From: WJMT01 sp964445575
GTDB taxonomy: Bacteria > Acidobacteriota > Aminicenantia > Aminicenantales > Aminicenantaceae
Reading direction: 5' to 3'
Length of the DNA: 64,000 bases
Assembly (NCBI GenBank): GCA_964445575.1
Contig: CAYULB010000005.1
Coordinates: 22,424 to 86,423, forward strand
Positions 26,735 through 35,418 of the stretch are shown here, one piece after another. The notes below the pieces were generated by a model. The model worked only from the letters and a program-made list of their open reading frames with translations, was not told the DNA's origin and searched no databases. A program made the position numbers and the translations under genes. Positions within the stretch are counted from its first letter, which is position 1. Every line of letters starts with the position of its first letter.

Positions 26735-29700
26735 ATGAAAGAAAGAAAACATTTTCAGCAAATGGGTTGCCTTTTTTTGATTTTATTCCTTTTGAATGGA
26801 ATATCCCAGGCAGCGCTTCAGGAAGGAATCAAGTTTCAGCAGTTGAGTCTTGAACAGGGCCTTTCTCAAAGCATTGTTTTTTCAATTTTTCAGGATTCCA
26901 GAGGATTTATGTGGCTTGGAACAGAAGATGGGTTGAACCTTTACGATGGATATGAATTTGAAGTGTTCAGAAACAAACCAGATAACATAAAAAGCCTGAG
27001 CTACAATTACATCCAATCGATTGTAGAGGACAAGAGAGGTTTTATCTGGGTGGGAACGTATGGAGGGGGTCTTAATAAGTTTGATCCAAAAAAAAGGATT
27101 TTCACCCGCTATCGTTCTGACCCTCATGATCCTAACTCTTTATCCAGTGATTTTATCAACTGCCTGTGTCTGGATAACAAGGGAAATCTTTGGATAGGTA
27201 CAGATAATGGTCTAAACAGATTTGACATGAAAAGGGAGGAATTTGCCCGTTTTCAAAATGACTTTTCCAAAATAGAAAGCTTGGAAAACAATCAGGTGAA
27301 TTGTGTTTATGTGGACCGCAGGGGGGTCCTCTGGGTGGGGACAGAAGATGGGCTTAATATGTTCCGAGAAGAAACAGAGAGCTTTGTTCGATTTCAAAAT
27401 CACTCCTCTGAACGCTCTTCAATCAGCAGCAACAGCGTCAAGTGTATCCTGGAGACCCAATCAGGAGAGCTGTGGATGGGGACTGAACAAGGATTAAACA
27501 AATACAACCGGGAGGAAAAGACATTTGTCCGCTACTTCTCAAATAATACCAATTCTCACAGCTTGTCCCACAACCATATCTATTCTCTCTATGAAGATAG
27601 TGATCAAGTGCTTTGGGTCGGGACTCAGGAAGGATTGAATCGATATGTTCGCGAAAGCGATCATTTTATCCAGTATAAACGGGAAGCTGGCAACCCTAGG
27701 AATTTGAGTGATAATGAAATTTATTCTCTTTATGAAGACAGAACAGGAGTTTTCTGGGTCGGTACCCGGAGAGGAATCAACAAATTTGACAAGCAAAGAA
27801 AAAAATTCTTCCATTACACTTATCAGGCACATGTTGCTTCGAGCTTGAGCCATAATCATGTCAGGAGTTTTCTGGAGGACCCCACTGGCGACCTCTGGAT
27901 AGGCACTCATGGGGGTCTTGATCTTTATGACCGAAAACAAGATAGATTCCTTCATTTCCGTGCTGACCCTGAAGTCCCCACGAGCTTAAGCAGTGATAGA
28001 GTGATGTCTCTCTGCTGGGACAACTCGGGTCAAATTTGGATCGGTACTTACCAAGGACTCAATAAATTTGACCCTGAAAAGAGGATTTTCACTCATTACA
28101 GACATGACCCTTCTGATCCAGATAGTTTAAGCGATGACATGGTCAGATGGGTCTACCAAGATAAAAAAGGGGGTCTATGGGTAGGAACAGAAAGAGGACT
28201 CAATAAGTTTATTCCAGAGAAAAATAATTTTATCCGCTATTTTCATAATCCCAACGACAAAAACAGCTTGTGCAGTGATTTTGTTTATTCGATTTATGAG
28301 GATAGTCGAGGAAAGTTCTGGGTAGGGACTTTAAACGGGCTCAATATTTTTGACCGAGATAATGAGAAGTTCAAGAGATTTCAATCGGACCCCCAGGATC
28401 CAAACAGCTTAAGCAACAATGAGATCCTATGCATTTTTGAAGACAGTTCCGGAGTGATGTGGTTTGGGACTCCTGGTGGACTGAACAGATACCATAGGGA
28501 GAGCGGAAATTTTTCTTTTTATTCTGAAAAAGATGGTCTTCCTAATGATTTGATCTATGCTGTTCTCGAAGACGACCGGGGTAATCTCTGGTTGAGCACA
28601 AATAGAGGGCTGTCCCGGTTCAATCCCCGGAGCCAAGAATTCAGAAACTATGATGTGCGAGACGGGCTCCAAAGCAATGAGTTTAACCTGGGAGCTGCAT
28701 TGAAAACAACAGAGGGAGAGATGTTTTTTGGGGGGATCAATGGATTCAACCGGTTTTTCCCTGATGAAATAAAGGATAATCCCTATATGCCTCCTGTGGT
28801 TATTACGGATTTTCAGATATTTAACAAATCCGTGCCCATCGGAGGTAATCCCGATAGAGGGCCCACTTTAAATCAGGATGTATCGCTGGCAGAGCAAATC
28901 AAGCTTTCCGATAATGACCGTGTTATAACTTTTGAATTTGCCGCTCTTCATTATGCGGCCACGGAAAAAAACAGGTATGCTTACAAAATGGAGGGTTTTG
29001 AAGAAGAGTGGAATTATGTGGGGACCCGGAGGTTTGCCACATACACCAATCTTTCTCCTGGAAAATATGTATTTCGAGTTATTGGATCCAACAATGACGA
29101 CCTCTGGAATGAAGAAGGGACCTCACTTGGCATAATCATATCCCCTCCCTTCTGGGGGACTTGGTGGTTCAGGGGAATGGCCCTTTTCTCACTGATAGCG
29201 TTTCTATTGATTGTTTACAACATCCGGACCCACAATATGAGGATGCGGGCAAGAGAATTGGAAAAAAGAGTTGAGGCCAGAACAGCTGAATTAAAAACAG
29301 CTAATGTCAATCTTCAGCAGGAAATTAAGGAAAGAATCCAGGCAGAAGAAAAGCTCAACCAATCACTTAAAGAAAAAGAAGTCCTGCTGGGCGAGATACA
29401 TCACCGGGTCAAAAACAATATGCAGATTATATCAAGCCTTCTCAACCTCCAGGCCCGTCAAATCAAAGACAAAGAAACGTCCGGGATATTTGAGATCTGC
29501 AAGAATAGAATCAAGTCCATGGCTCTGATTCACCAAAAGCTCTATGAATCTGAAGATTTCTCCCGGATTGACTTTTCGAGCTACATAAAAAATCTTACGG
29601 AAAGCCTTAAATCGATTTATGAGGGGGAATCCGGAGATATTGATTTTAATATGCACCTGGACAAGATTTTTCTCAACATAAACCAGGCCATACCTTTAGG

Positions 29701-30010
29701 CCTTATCGTCAATGAGATTGTTTCTAATGTTCTCAAGCACGCTTTCCCCAGGAAAAGTATCAAGGAAGAGAAAGATCCAGGCAGTGAAAAACCCCAGGTC
29801 ACCATTGTTTTTGAAACCAATAAAAATAAGTCTGTGAGTTTAATGGTTTGTGATAACGGTGTGGGTCTTCCTTCTGATTTTGAATCAAAAACAGGGAGCA
29901 GTTTGGGAATGAGGCTGGTGCAGGATTTGGTCAAGCAGCTCAAAGGAACCCTGGAGATTGACAGTCCTCAAGGAGCCCGCTTCAAGGTATCCTTCCCGCT
30001 TGAAAAATAA
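26735..30010 (+). CDS. Two-component propeller sensor histidine kinase
   Basis: 1091-residue membrane sensor, taking the ATG at 26735, which gives a proper signal peptide (MKERKHFQQMGCLFLILFLL). The exported part has about 14 Reg_prop motifs (forms of GxxWxGTxxGLNxFD), enough for two seven-bladed propellers, then a Y_Y_Y domain (ending in the GKYVFRVIGSNND region). One membrane helix follows (about residue 810-830), then a coiled linker (ARELEKRVEARTAELKTANV). The kinase is HisKA_2 type with EIHHRVKNNMQIISSLLNLQ (first His near residue 889). The HATPase has an N-box (LIVNEIVSNVLKHAF) and DNGVGLP. It has no receiver or AraC domain, and no response regulator gene is adjacent. The ligand is probably extracellular. 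Confidence 0.93.
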   Translation: MKERKHFQQMGCLFLILFLLNGISQAALQEGIKFQQLSLEQGLSQSIVFSIFQDSRGFMWLGTEDGLNLYDGYEFEVFRNKPDNIKSLSYNYIQSIVEDKRGFIWVGTYGGGLNKFDPKKRIFTRYRSDPHDPNSLSSDFINCLCLDNKGNLWIGTDNGLNRFDMKREEFARFQNDFSKIESLENNQVNCVYVDRRGVLWVGTEDGLNMFREETESFVRFQNHSSERSSISSNSVKCILETQSGELWMGTEQGLNKYNREEKTFVRYFSNNTNSHSLSHNHIYSLYEDSDQVLWVGTQEGLNRYVRESDHFIQYKREAGNPRNLSDNEIYSLYEDRTGVFWVGTRRGINKFDKQRKKFFHYTYQAHVASSLSHNHVRSFLEDPTGDLWIGTHGGLDLYDRKQDRFLHFRADPEVPTSLSSDRVMSLCWDNSGQIWIGTYQGLNKFDPEKRIFTHYRHDPSDPDSLSDDMVRWVYQDKKGGLWVGTERGLNKFIPEKNNFIRYFHNPNDKNSLCSDFVYSIYEDSRGKFWVGTLNGLNIFDRDNEKFKRFQSDPQDPNSLSNNEILCIFEDSSGVMWFGTPGGLNRYHRESGNFSFYSEKDGLPNDLIYAVLEDDRGNLWLSTNRGLSRFNPRSQEFRNYDVRDGLQSNEFNLGAALKTTEGEMFFGGINGFNRFFPDEIKDNPYMPPVVITDFQIFNKSVPIGGNPDRGPTLNQDVSLAEQIKLSDNDRVITFEFAALHYAATEKNRYAYKMEGFEEEWNYVGTRRFATYTNLSPGKYVFRVIGSNNDDLWNEEGTSLGIIISPPFWGTWWFRGMALFSLIAFLLIVYNIRTHNMRMRARELEKRVEARTAELKTANVNLQQEIKERIQAEEKLNQSLKEKEVLLGEIHHRVKNNMQIISSLLNLQARQIKDKETSGIFEICKNRIKSMALIHQKLYESEDFSRIDFSSYIKNLTESLKSIYEGESGDIDFNMHLDKIFLNINQAIPLGLIVNEIVSNVLKHAFPRKSIKEEKDPGSEKPQVTIVFETNKNKSVSLMVCDNGVGLPSDFESKTGSSLGMRLVQDLVKQLKGTLEIDSPQGARFKVSFPLEK

Positions 30011-30220
30011 CCCCCCAGCCCCCCGGAGGGGCCCGGAGGGGTCGGGCCCGAGGATCTTATTTTATATCAATAAGTTAACCCTTTTTTCCACAGTTTATTC
30101 CCTCTTAAAACTGATTTTTGGGGCCTAATTGTCTAATTTAGGATTTTTAAGAAATGATAAAAACAGAAAAACAAGTGTATAATATAAACAAGAAATTTTT
30201 AAATACCCTAACCTAGATTA

Positions 30221-30466
30221 TTCACGAGTCGAGGTGGCTGCAGATGCGAGGCGTCAGGGCATGAAGTCGTAGTCCTTCACTGCGAATGGCCTGCAACGAA
30301 GCAGATGCAGTGAGATCGACTCGCCTCAATGGTAAAAAAATGGAGATTAAAAAAAATTCAAATAAGAAAAATGTTCAAGACATTGTCCTTGAAAAAATCT
30401 TGTATATCACTGAAAATAAGTTAATAATGATATGATTGCCATTTTTTTATGAATAGGTCAGGCTAA
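30221..30466 (-). repeat. Dispersed intergenic repeat, copy B
   Basis: Same element as copy A but inverted. Read on the minus strand it starts TTAGCCTGACCTATTCATAA followed by AAAAATGGCAAT. It runs through a TTTTCAGTGATATACAAGAT block shared with copy C, and ends near the plus-strand TTCACGAGTCGAGG and GCAGATGCGAGGCGTCAGGG. It fills most of the gene-free stretch 30011-30483. The left flank (30011-30055) is a G/C-run region (CCCCCCGGAGGGGCCCGGAG) without a T-run. Confidence 0.75.
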
Positions 30467-30483
30467 AAAAGGGGAATAATAAA

Positions 30484-32400
30484 ATGAGCAGTAAAATAAG
30501 AAGCAAAAATTCGGCACTAATAGAAGTGCTGGGTCCTGTTGAAGATCTGGAAAGTTATGTCAAGGCAGACTGGTGGAGGCTTATTTTCAATGCAAACTAT
30601 CTGAGGACTGATGGGGATGTGGTTGAAGATGCGAAAATCACAAAAGATGAAATTGATTTGTTTGTAGCCGCTCTTGACCTACCAAAGAATGCTCAAGTGC
30701 TTGACCTCTGCTGTGGACAGGGAAGGCATTCTCTTGAATTGGCCAGCCGAGGATATACTCAAGTAATCGGGCTTGACCGATCTCACTACCTCATCAATCG
30801 AGCCAGAAAACTCAATAAACAGGCCGGGTTAAATGTTCAATTCAGAGAAGGGGATGCTCGAAAAATGAGGTTTAAAAACGGTAGTTTTGATGCGGTCATG
30901 ATAGTTGGGAACAGCTTCGGTTACTTTGAATCAGCTAAGGATGACAAAGGGGTTCTTGAAGAAGTAAAACGCATACTAAAACCAGGCGGGAAACTGTTAA
31001 TTGATGTTACAGACGGAAAATACATGAGGGAGCACTTTGAGCCCAGAAGTTGGGAGTGGATCGACAAGAATTATTTTGTATGCCGAGAGCGATCCCTCTC
31101 GAAAAGCAGCGATCGGTTAGTTTCAAGGGAAGTAATCACTCATGTCACCAAAGGGGTGATTGCAGATCAGTTTTATGCAGAAAGACTTTATGCCCTCCAA
31201 GACCTCCAATTTCTCCTTTCTGAGGTAGGGTTTGCCTCTATTCGTGAGCATTCAAAAATATCTCCTGAGTCACAACGAAATCAAGACTTGGGAATGATGG
31301 CAAAGAGAATCGTCCTGACTGCGGTTATTAAAAAAGAGTGGCCTGTTGTGGAAAGCAAATCAATCGAGCCTGAAAATGTTGTTGTTCTTCTAGGTGATCC
31401 AAATAAAAAAGATATCGTCAAGCCGAATGCAAAGTTTGATGATGATGACTACTATACGATCAATGAATTAAAGAAAGCTCTTTCTCAATTAAATCATTAC
31501 AATTTCGTTTATTTAAACAATCATGAAAGACTGATTCCAGAATTACAAAAGACAAAGAATACGTGCAGCTTTGTGCTGAACTTGTGTGATGAGGGCTATA
31601 ACAATGAAGCCTCAAAGGAACTTCATGTGAGTGCCCTTTTAGAAGTGCTGGACATCCCCTATTCCGGCGGAACTCCCCAGTGCCTTGCTTATTGCTACGA
31701 CAAATCCCTGGTGCGTGGAATCGCTCAGGAAATGGACATCCCCGTTCCCAAAGGCTTTTTGATAAAGCCAGAAGATGTAAGCTTTATTGAATTTCCTTTA
31801 AATTTTCCTGTTATTGTCAAGCCAAATTTTGGAGATTCCAGTTTTGGGATTGCAGCCCAGAACGTCTGTAATGATGTGCCGTCCCTTGAAAGTGCGATTG
31901 TCCGAGTCAGGGATAGGTTCGGCTACTACCATCCCATCATCGTGGAAGAATTCTTAACAGGAAAGGACATCAGTGTTGGTATTGTTGGGAATCCCACTAT
32001 ATCCTATTCTGTACTTCCTATCATTGAAGAAGATTATTCGAGCTTGCCACCAGATTTGCCGAAAATCTGCGGCTATGAGGCGAAATGGGACCCTGACTCC
32101 CCCTACTGGAAGCTTAAGTCAGTACCTGCAAACCTGCCTGAAGAGGTGGAGCGATTTTTAGTGGCCAGCTGCCTTAAACTTTATGAGCGTCTGGAATGCC
32201 GTGATTACGCCCGGTTTGACTGGCGGCTTGATGCTCACGGCACACCGCGGTTGTTAGAAGTCAATCCCAATCCAGGATGGTGCTGGGACGGACATCTGGC
32301 AAAAATGGCCAGCCTTCAAGGTCTGTCCTACAGTGATATGCTGAAAATGATACTGGAAGCTACCAAAAGCCGTAAGGAACATCAAAAACTTCAGGGTTAG
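30484..32400 (+). CDS. Fusion of SAM methyltransferase and D-Ala-D-Ala-ligase-like ATP-grasp
   Basis: 638-residue two-domain enzyme. Residues about 55-285 are a class I methyltransferase: SAM-binding VLDLCCGQGRHSLELA (about 72-87), acidic loop IGLDRS and FDAVMIVGNSFGYF. Residues about 295-630 are an ATP-grasp ligase like Ddl: LNLCDEGYNN, YSGGTPQCLAYCYDKSLVRG, lysine in PVIVKPNFGDSSFG, VEEFLTGKDISVGI, and metal-binding DYARFDWR with LLEVNPNPGW. The fusion suggests ligation of a small carboxylate or amino acid to an amine followed or preceded by methylation, possibly a small peptide-like product. The substrate is unknown. It stands alone, next to repeat copy B. Confidence 0.85.
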   Translation: MSSKIRSKNSALIEVLGPVEDLESYVKADWWRLIFNANYLRTDGDVVEDAKITKDEIDLFVAALDLPKNAQVLDLCCGQGRHSLELASRGYTQVIGLDRSHYLINRARKLNKQAGLNVQFREGDARKMRFKNGSFDAVMIVGNSFGYFESAKDDKGVLEEVKRILKPGGKLLIDVTDGKYMREHFEPRSWEWIDKNYFVCRERSLSKSSDRLVSREVITHVTKGVIADQFYAERLYALQDLQFLLSEVGFASIREHSKISPESQRNQDLGMMAKRIVLTAVIKKEWPVVESKSIEPENVVVLLGDPNKKDIVKPNAKFDDDDYYTINELKKALSQLNHYNFVYLNNHERLIPELQKTKNTCSFVLNLCDEGYNNEASKELHVSALLEVLDIPYSGGTPQCLAYCYDKSLVRGIAQEMDIPVPKGFLIKPEDVSFIEFPLNFPVIVKPNFGDSSFGIAAQNVCNDVPSLESAIVRVRDRFGYYHPIIVEEFLTGKDISVGIVGNPTISYSVLPIIEEDYSSLPPDLPKICGYEAKWDPDSPYWKLKSVPANLPEEVERFLVASCLKLYERLECRDYARFDWRLDAHGTPRLLEVNPNPGWCWDGHLAKMASLQGLSYSDMLKMILEATKSRKEHQKLQG

Positions 32401-32520
32401 ATTTACTTTCCCTGCTTAACTCTAGGGGGGACAAACACTTCAAACTGGAGCTTGAATTTGACGGCACAACTTCGACAATTCCTGTGATCAAGAAATCGCG
32501 GAAGGAGGCCCCCCAATTAA

Positions 32521-32757
32521 TGGAGAGTCATTAGCCCAGGGGTTCGGCTTGTCCAAATAACGAATCTTGCTATAGAATATCCTAAAGTATTTAAAGCAAA
32601 TAAGTTTGCCTGTCGTTCTTTGAAAAGAAAAGGATCAGCAAGCGGTATCAGGGTCATTTATGCGTATTTTGAAGATGAAGACAGCATGGAGCTTATTGAA
32701 ATTTACTATAAAGGGGACAAAGAAAACGAGGGCAGAAAAATAATATTAAGATATTAA
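32521..32757 (+). pseudogene. Possible degraded toxin-like gene
   Basis: A 79-codon frame without ATG, GTG or TTG at its beginning encodes LAIEYPKVFKANKFACRSLK, then RKGSASGIRVIYAYFEDEDS and MELIEIYYKGDKENEGRK. The compact basic/acidic strand pattern (GIRVIYAYFE, ELIEIYYKGDKENE) is like RelE/HigB-type toxins. An upstream frame (32467-32560) may hold the missing 5' end after a frameshift. No antitoxin was seen. 32401-32520 and 32758-32875 hold nothing else I recognise. Confidence 0.4.
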
Positions 32758-32875
32758 AAAACAATAAAAATCCTAAACAGACCCTTCCTTAAGCTGAAAC
32801 TGACGGATTTTTGAGGTCGGTTAGTTTTTGTCATGTTTAGGTCAAAGGTTAATGAGAAAGCTGCGCCCTTTTTTC

Positions 32876-33775
32876 CTACATTTTTTCCAGGGCTGCGATG
32901 CGTTCTTCAATGGGGGGGTGAGTGCTGAAAAGCTTATTGACCTTTCCTTTGATATCCTTAAGCGGATTCACAATGTACAGGTGGGCCGTGGCTTTATTGG
33001 CTGCTTCCAGAGGCTCTTTGTCTTCAGACAGCTTTTTCAGGGCTGAGGCAAGACCTGGAGGGTATCTGGTCAGAAGAGCGCCGTTGGCATCTGCAAGAAA
33101 TTCTCTTTTACGGGAAATAGCCAGTTTGAGAAGCTGGGCTATGAGCGGAGATAACACAGCCAAAAGAAGAGCTGCCACGACTAAAATGACCGCTCCATTC
33201 CCACCTCCTTTTCCTCCTGAACGTCTGCGTCCCCTTCCTCTTCCCCATATAAAGGTCCTGAGGATCCAATCGCTCAAAAGAGCCACCACTCCCACCATAA
33301 CCACAGCCAGAGTCTGAACCAGAACATCATAGTTTTTTATATGGGACATCTCATGGGCGATCACTCCCTCCAGTTCGGCCCGGTTTAATTTTTGGAGAAG
33401 ACCGGTCGTCACTACAATTACGGAGTTTTTGGGGTTTCGTCCTGAGGCAAAAGCATTGGGGGCGGAGTCGTCGATCACATAGCAGCGTGGTTTGGGCAGT
33501 CCCGCGGCTATGGCAAGCCCCTCTACCACATGATATAAATGAGGATAGTCCTTCTTTTCTACAGGTTTGGCCCGGCTGAGGGCCAGCACGATTTTATCGC
33601 TGGCATAATAGCTGCCGAAAGTGAGAGCGGCAGCTATTATTGCTGCCAAAACCAACCCCTGAGGCCCCCATCCGGTCAGCTCTCCGAAAACCCAGCCCAA
33701 AGCAAAAATCAAACAGAGGAAAAAAAGGATCAGGAAAAAGGAGCGCCATTTGTTGCGGGTTATCTGTTCGTACAT
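32876..33775 (-). CDS. htpX: HtpX-type membrane metalloprotease (M48)
   Basis: 299-residue inner-membrane zinc protease for quality control of membrane proteins. Two N-terminal membrane helices (about residues 13-35 and 39-60) and two further hydrophobic segments (about 155-175 and 200-220) are present. The zinc motif HEMSH is near residue 141, and the third ligand Glu lies in REFLADANG near residue 227. STHPPIEERIAALEKM is the typical end. A Gly/Arg-rich linker (WGRGRGRRRSGGKGGGNG) sits in the cytosolic loop. It is co-transcribed with lemA, 26 bp upstream, a common pair. Confidence 0.95.
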   Translation of the reverse strand: MYEQITRNKWRSFFLILFFLCLIFALGWVFGELTGWGPQGLVLAAIIAAALTFGSYYASDKIVLALSRAKPVEKKDYPHLYHVVEGLAIAAGLPKPRCYVIDDSAPNAFASGRNPKNSVIVVTTGLLQKLNRAELEGVIAHEMSHIKNYDVLVQTLAVVMVGVVALLSDWILRTFIWGRGRGRRRSGGKGGGNGAVILVVAALLLAVLSPLIAQLLKLAISRKREFLADANGALLTRYPPGLASALKKLSEDKEPLEAANKATAHLYIVNPLKDIKGKVNKLFSTHPPIEERIAALEKM

Positions 33776-33801
33776 CTGGGATGCTGTGGATTAGCTTTAA
33801 T

Positions 33802-34356
33802 TCAGAACTTAACTTTAATTGGTTCCCTGGCAGCCGGCTCTTCAATTTCAAAATATTCCTTTTCTTTAAAGCCAAACATATTGGCGATGATATTCGAAGG
33901 GAAGACCTGCTGTTTGGTATTGAACTTCATGACCGTATCATTGTAGAACTGGCGGGAATAGGCTATTTTACCCTCAGTCCCGGCCAGTTCTTCTTGGAGC
34001 ATCATGAAATTCTGACTGGCTTTGAGTTCAGGATAATTTTCTGCCACAGCAAAAAGGGATTTTAAGGCCCCAGTCAGCATATTCTCAGCCTGTTCTTGTT
34101 CCTTGACAGTACCTGCATTTATGGCCTGGGCCCGGGCTTCAGTCACTTTTTGGAAGACTTCCTTTTCATGCTGGGCATATCCCTTGACTGTCTCCACCAG
34201 ATTGGGAATCAGGTCATATCTTCTCCTGAGCTGTACATCCACCTGCGCCCAGGCATTATCAGCTCGGTTTCTCAAGGTGATAAGACCATTATAGATTCCG
34301 ACTACAGCAAAAGTAAACACGGCTATGACAATGATCACTACCCATAAAGCAGCCAT
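33802..34356 (-). CDS. lemA: LemA family protein
   Basis: 184 residues with one N-terminal membrane helix (about 4-24). The LemA helical core follows: YNGLITLRNRADNAWAQVDV, RRYDLIPNLVETVKGYAQHE, and AENYPELKASQNFMMLQEEL. The end FGFKEKEYFEIEEPAARE is typical. The function is poorly known, but it is regularly paired with HtpX-like proteases, as here. Confidence 0.93.
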   Translation of the reverse strand: MAALWVVIIVIAVFTFAVVGIYNGLITLRNRADNAWAQVDVQLRRRYDLIPNLVETVKGYAQHEKEVFQKVTEARAQAINAGTVKEQEQAENMLTGALKSLFAVAENYPELKASQNFMMLQEELAGTEGKIAYSRQFYNDTVMKFNTKQQVFPSNIIANMFGFKEKEYFEIEEPAAREPIKVKF

Positions 34357-34394
34357 TTTATTCTCCTCATTGGGAAGTCAAAATACTTTCCCCT

Positions 34395-34423
34395 AATAAA
34401 CTATTAAAGGGAGAAAAAGTCAA
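34395..34423 (-). promoter_or_regulatory. Putative promoter of lemA-htpX
   Basis: Minus-strand TTGACT and TTTATT separated by 17 bp, with the -10 about 38 bp before the lemA ATG. Confidence 0.4.
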
Positions 34424-34447
34424 ACAAATTTTAAAGCAGCACCAAGC

Positions 34448-34472
34448 AAAAAAAAGCCCTCGAGAGGGCTCT
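34448..34472 (-). terminator. Intrinsic terminator of the peroxiredoxin gene
   Basis: On the minus strand AGCCCTCTCGAGGGCT is followed by a run of eight T's: a 7-8 bp stem with a tiny loop. It lies about 65 bp after the peroxiredoxin stop codon. Confidence 0.8.
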
Positions 34473-34536
34473 TTACGACAATGCTTCCCTTAAATACTGC
34501 GCCTTTTTTTGAAAAAGGCTTCTGGAGAGGTTTGCC

Positions 34537-35193
34537 TTAGATTTTTTTGTGACAGAACCACCAGTCATAGCAGTCGTGCTTCTTTTTTCTTTCCTTGGCT
34601 TCAGTCACATCAGTAGGAGGGGGGATGATAACCCGGTCATTAATCAGCTCGTTTTGGGGCCAGTTAGCCGGGACAGCCACTTTGTTTTTGCTTGCTACCT
34701 GAAGAGCTTCAACCACACGCAGGACTTCATCCATATTTCTGCCCACTTCCTGGGGATAATAAAGAATTAACCTGATGATTCCTTTATCATCGATGATAAA
34801 GACAGCTCTTACCGTGTTGGTCCCTTTGCCAGGATGAACCATGCCTAATTTTGAGGCGATTTTGCCCTGGTCGTCAGCAATGATGGGAAAGGGAATGGGA
34901 ATTTTGAGCTCGTTTTCTATCCATTCCACCCATTTGATGTGGCTGAAAAGCTGGTCAATAGAAAGACCCAGAAGGTCTGTGTTGAGCTTCTGAAATTTTT
35001 CATATCTTTTGGCGAATGCCACAAACTCAGTGGTGCAGACTGGCGTGAAATCGGCAGGGTGGCTGAACAGTACCAGCCATTTTCCAGCATAATCACCCGG
35101 AAGGTTTTTGACACCATGAGTGGTGGGAACTTTCATCTCTGGAAATTTTTCACCAATAAGAGGAAATCCTTTTGTTTCTTTTAATTCTTCCAT
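34537..35193 (-). CDS. Peroxiredoxin (AhpC/TSA, Prx6-like)
   Basis: 218-residue thiol peroxidase that reduces H2O2 and organic peroxides. The peroxidatic Cys is in HPADFTPVCTTEF (about residue 53). Length, the IDQLFSHIKWVEWI segment and the long C-terminal arm match the Prx6/archaeal-type class. The arm ends with further Cys residues (HDCYDWWFCHKK) that could resolve the disulfide. AGGAGG precedes the ATG. A perfect PerR-type box lies in its promoter, consistent with peroxide induction. Confidence 0.94.
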   Translation of the reverse strand: MEELKETKGFPLIGEKFPEMKVPTTHGVKNLPGDYAGKWLVLFSHPADFTPVCTTEFVAFAKRYEKFQKLNTDLLGLSIDQLFSHIKWVEWIENELKIPIPFPIIADDQGKIASKLGMVHPGKGTNTVRAVFIIDDKGIIRLILYYPQEVGRNMDEVLRVVEALQVASKNKVAVPANWPQNELINDRVIIPPPTDVTEAKERKKKHDCYDWWFCHKKI

Positions 35194-35234
35194 TTTGCCT
35201 CCTTTTTAGGCTTGATTAAATTAGAATGATATTA

Positions 35235-35263
35235 AATTTATAATAATTATAAATAAATGTCAA
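35235..35263 (-). promoter_or_regulatory. Promoter of the peroxiredoxin gene
   Basis: Minus-strand TTGACA (perfect -35) and TAAATT, 17 bp apart, ending about 42 bp before the ATG. The PerR-type box covers the spacer and part of the -10. Confidence 0.6.
35238..35252. promoter_or_regulatory. PerR/Fur-type operator
   Basis: TTATAATAATTATAA, a perfect 7-1-7 palindrome equal to the PerR box consensus TTATAATnATTATAA. It overlaps the peroxiredoxin promoter, where a bound repressor would block RNA polymerase. The region is AT-rich, but the exact match and the position make chance unlikely. Confidence 0.7.
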
Positions 35264-35350
35264 GTAATTTTTTAAATGAAGTTTGATTCAATTAAAAATC
35301 CTTTGCTCTGCTTTTATCCTTTTAAAAAAAAAGGAGCTGGAGAAAAATGC

Positions 35351-35379
35351 TTGATATAATATATTTTTGCTGATATTTT
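35351..35379 (+). promoter_or_regulatory. Weak putative promoter of the small monooxygenase-like gene
   Basis: TTGATA and TATTTT with 17 bp between them, 40 bp before the ATG at 35419. Confidence 0.3.
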
Positions 35380-35418
35380 ATCGATAAGAAAAAAAGGGAA
35401 AAGAAGGAGGGATTTATC

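Noticed and set aside
30011..30060. G/C-rich inverted repeat after the histidine kinase as a terminator
   Set aside because: No run of T's follows, and the G and C runs pair in several ways; not convincing as an intrinsic terminator.
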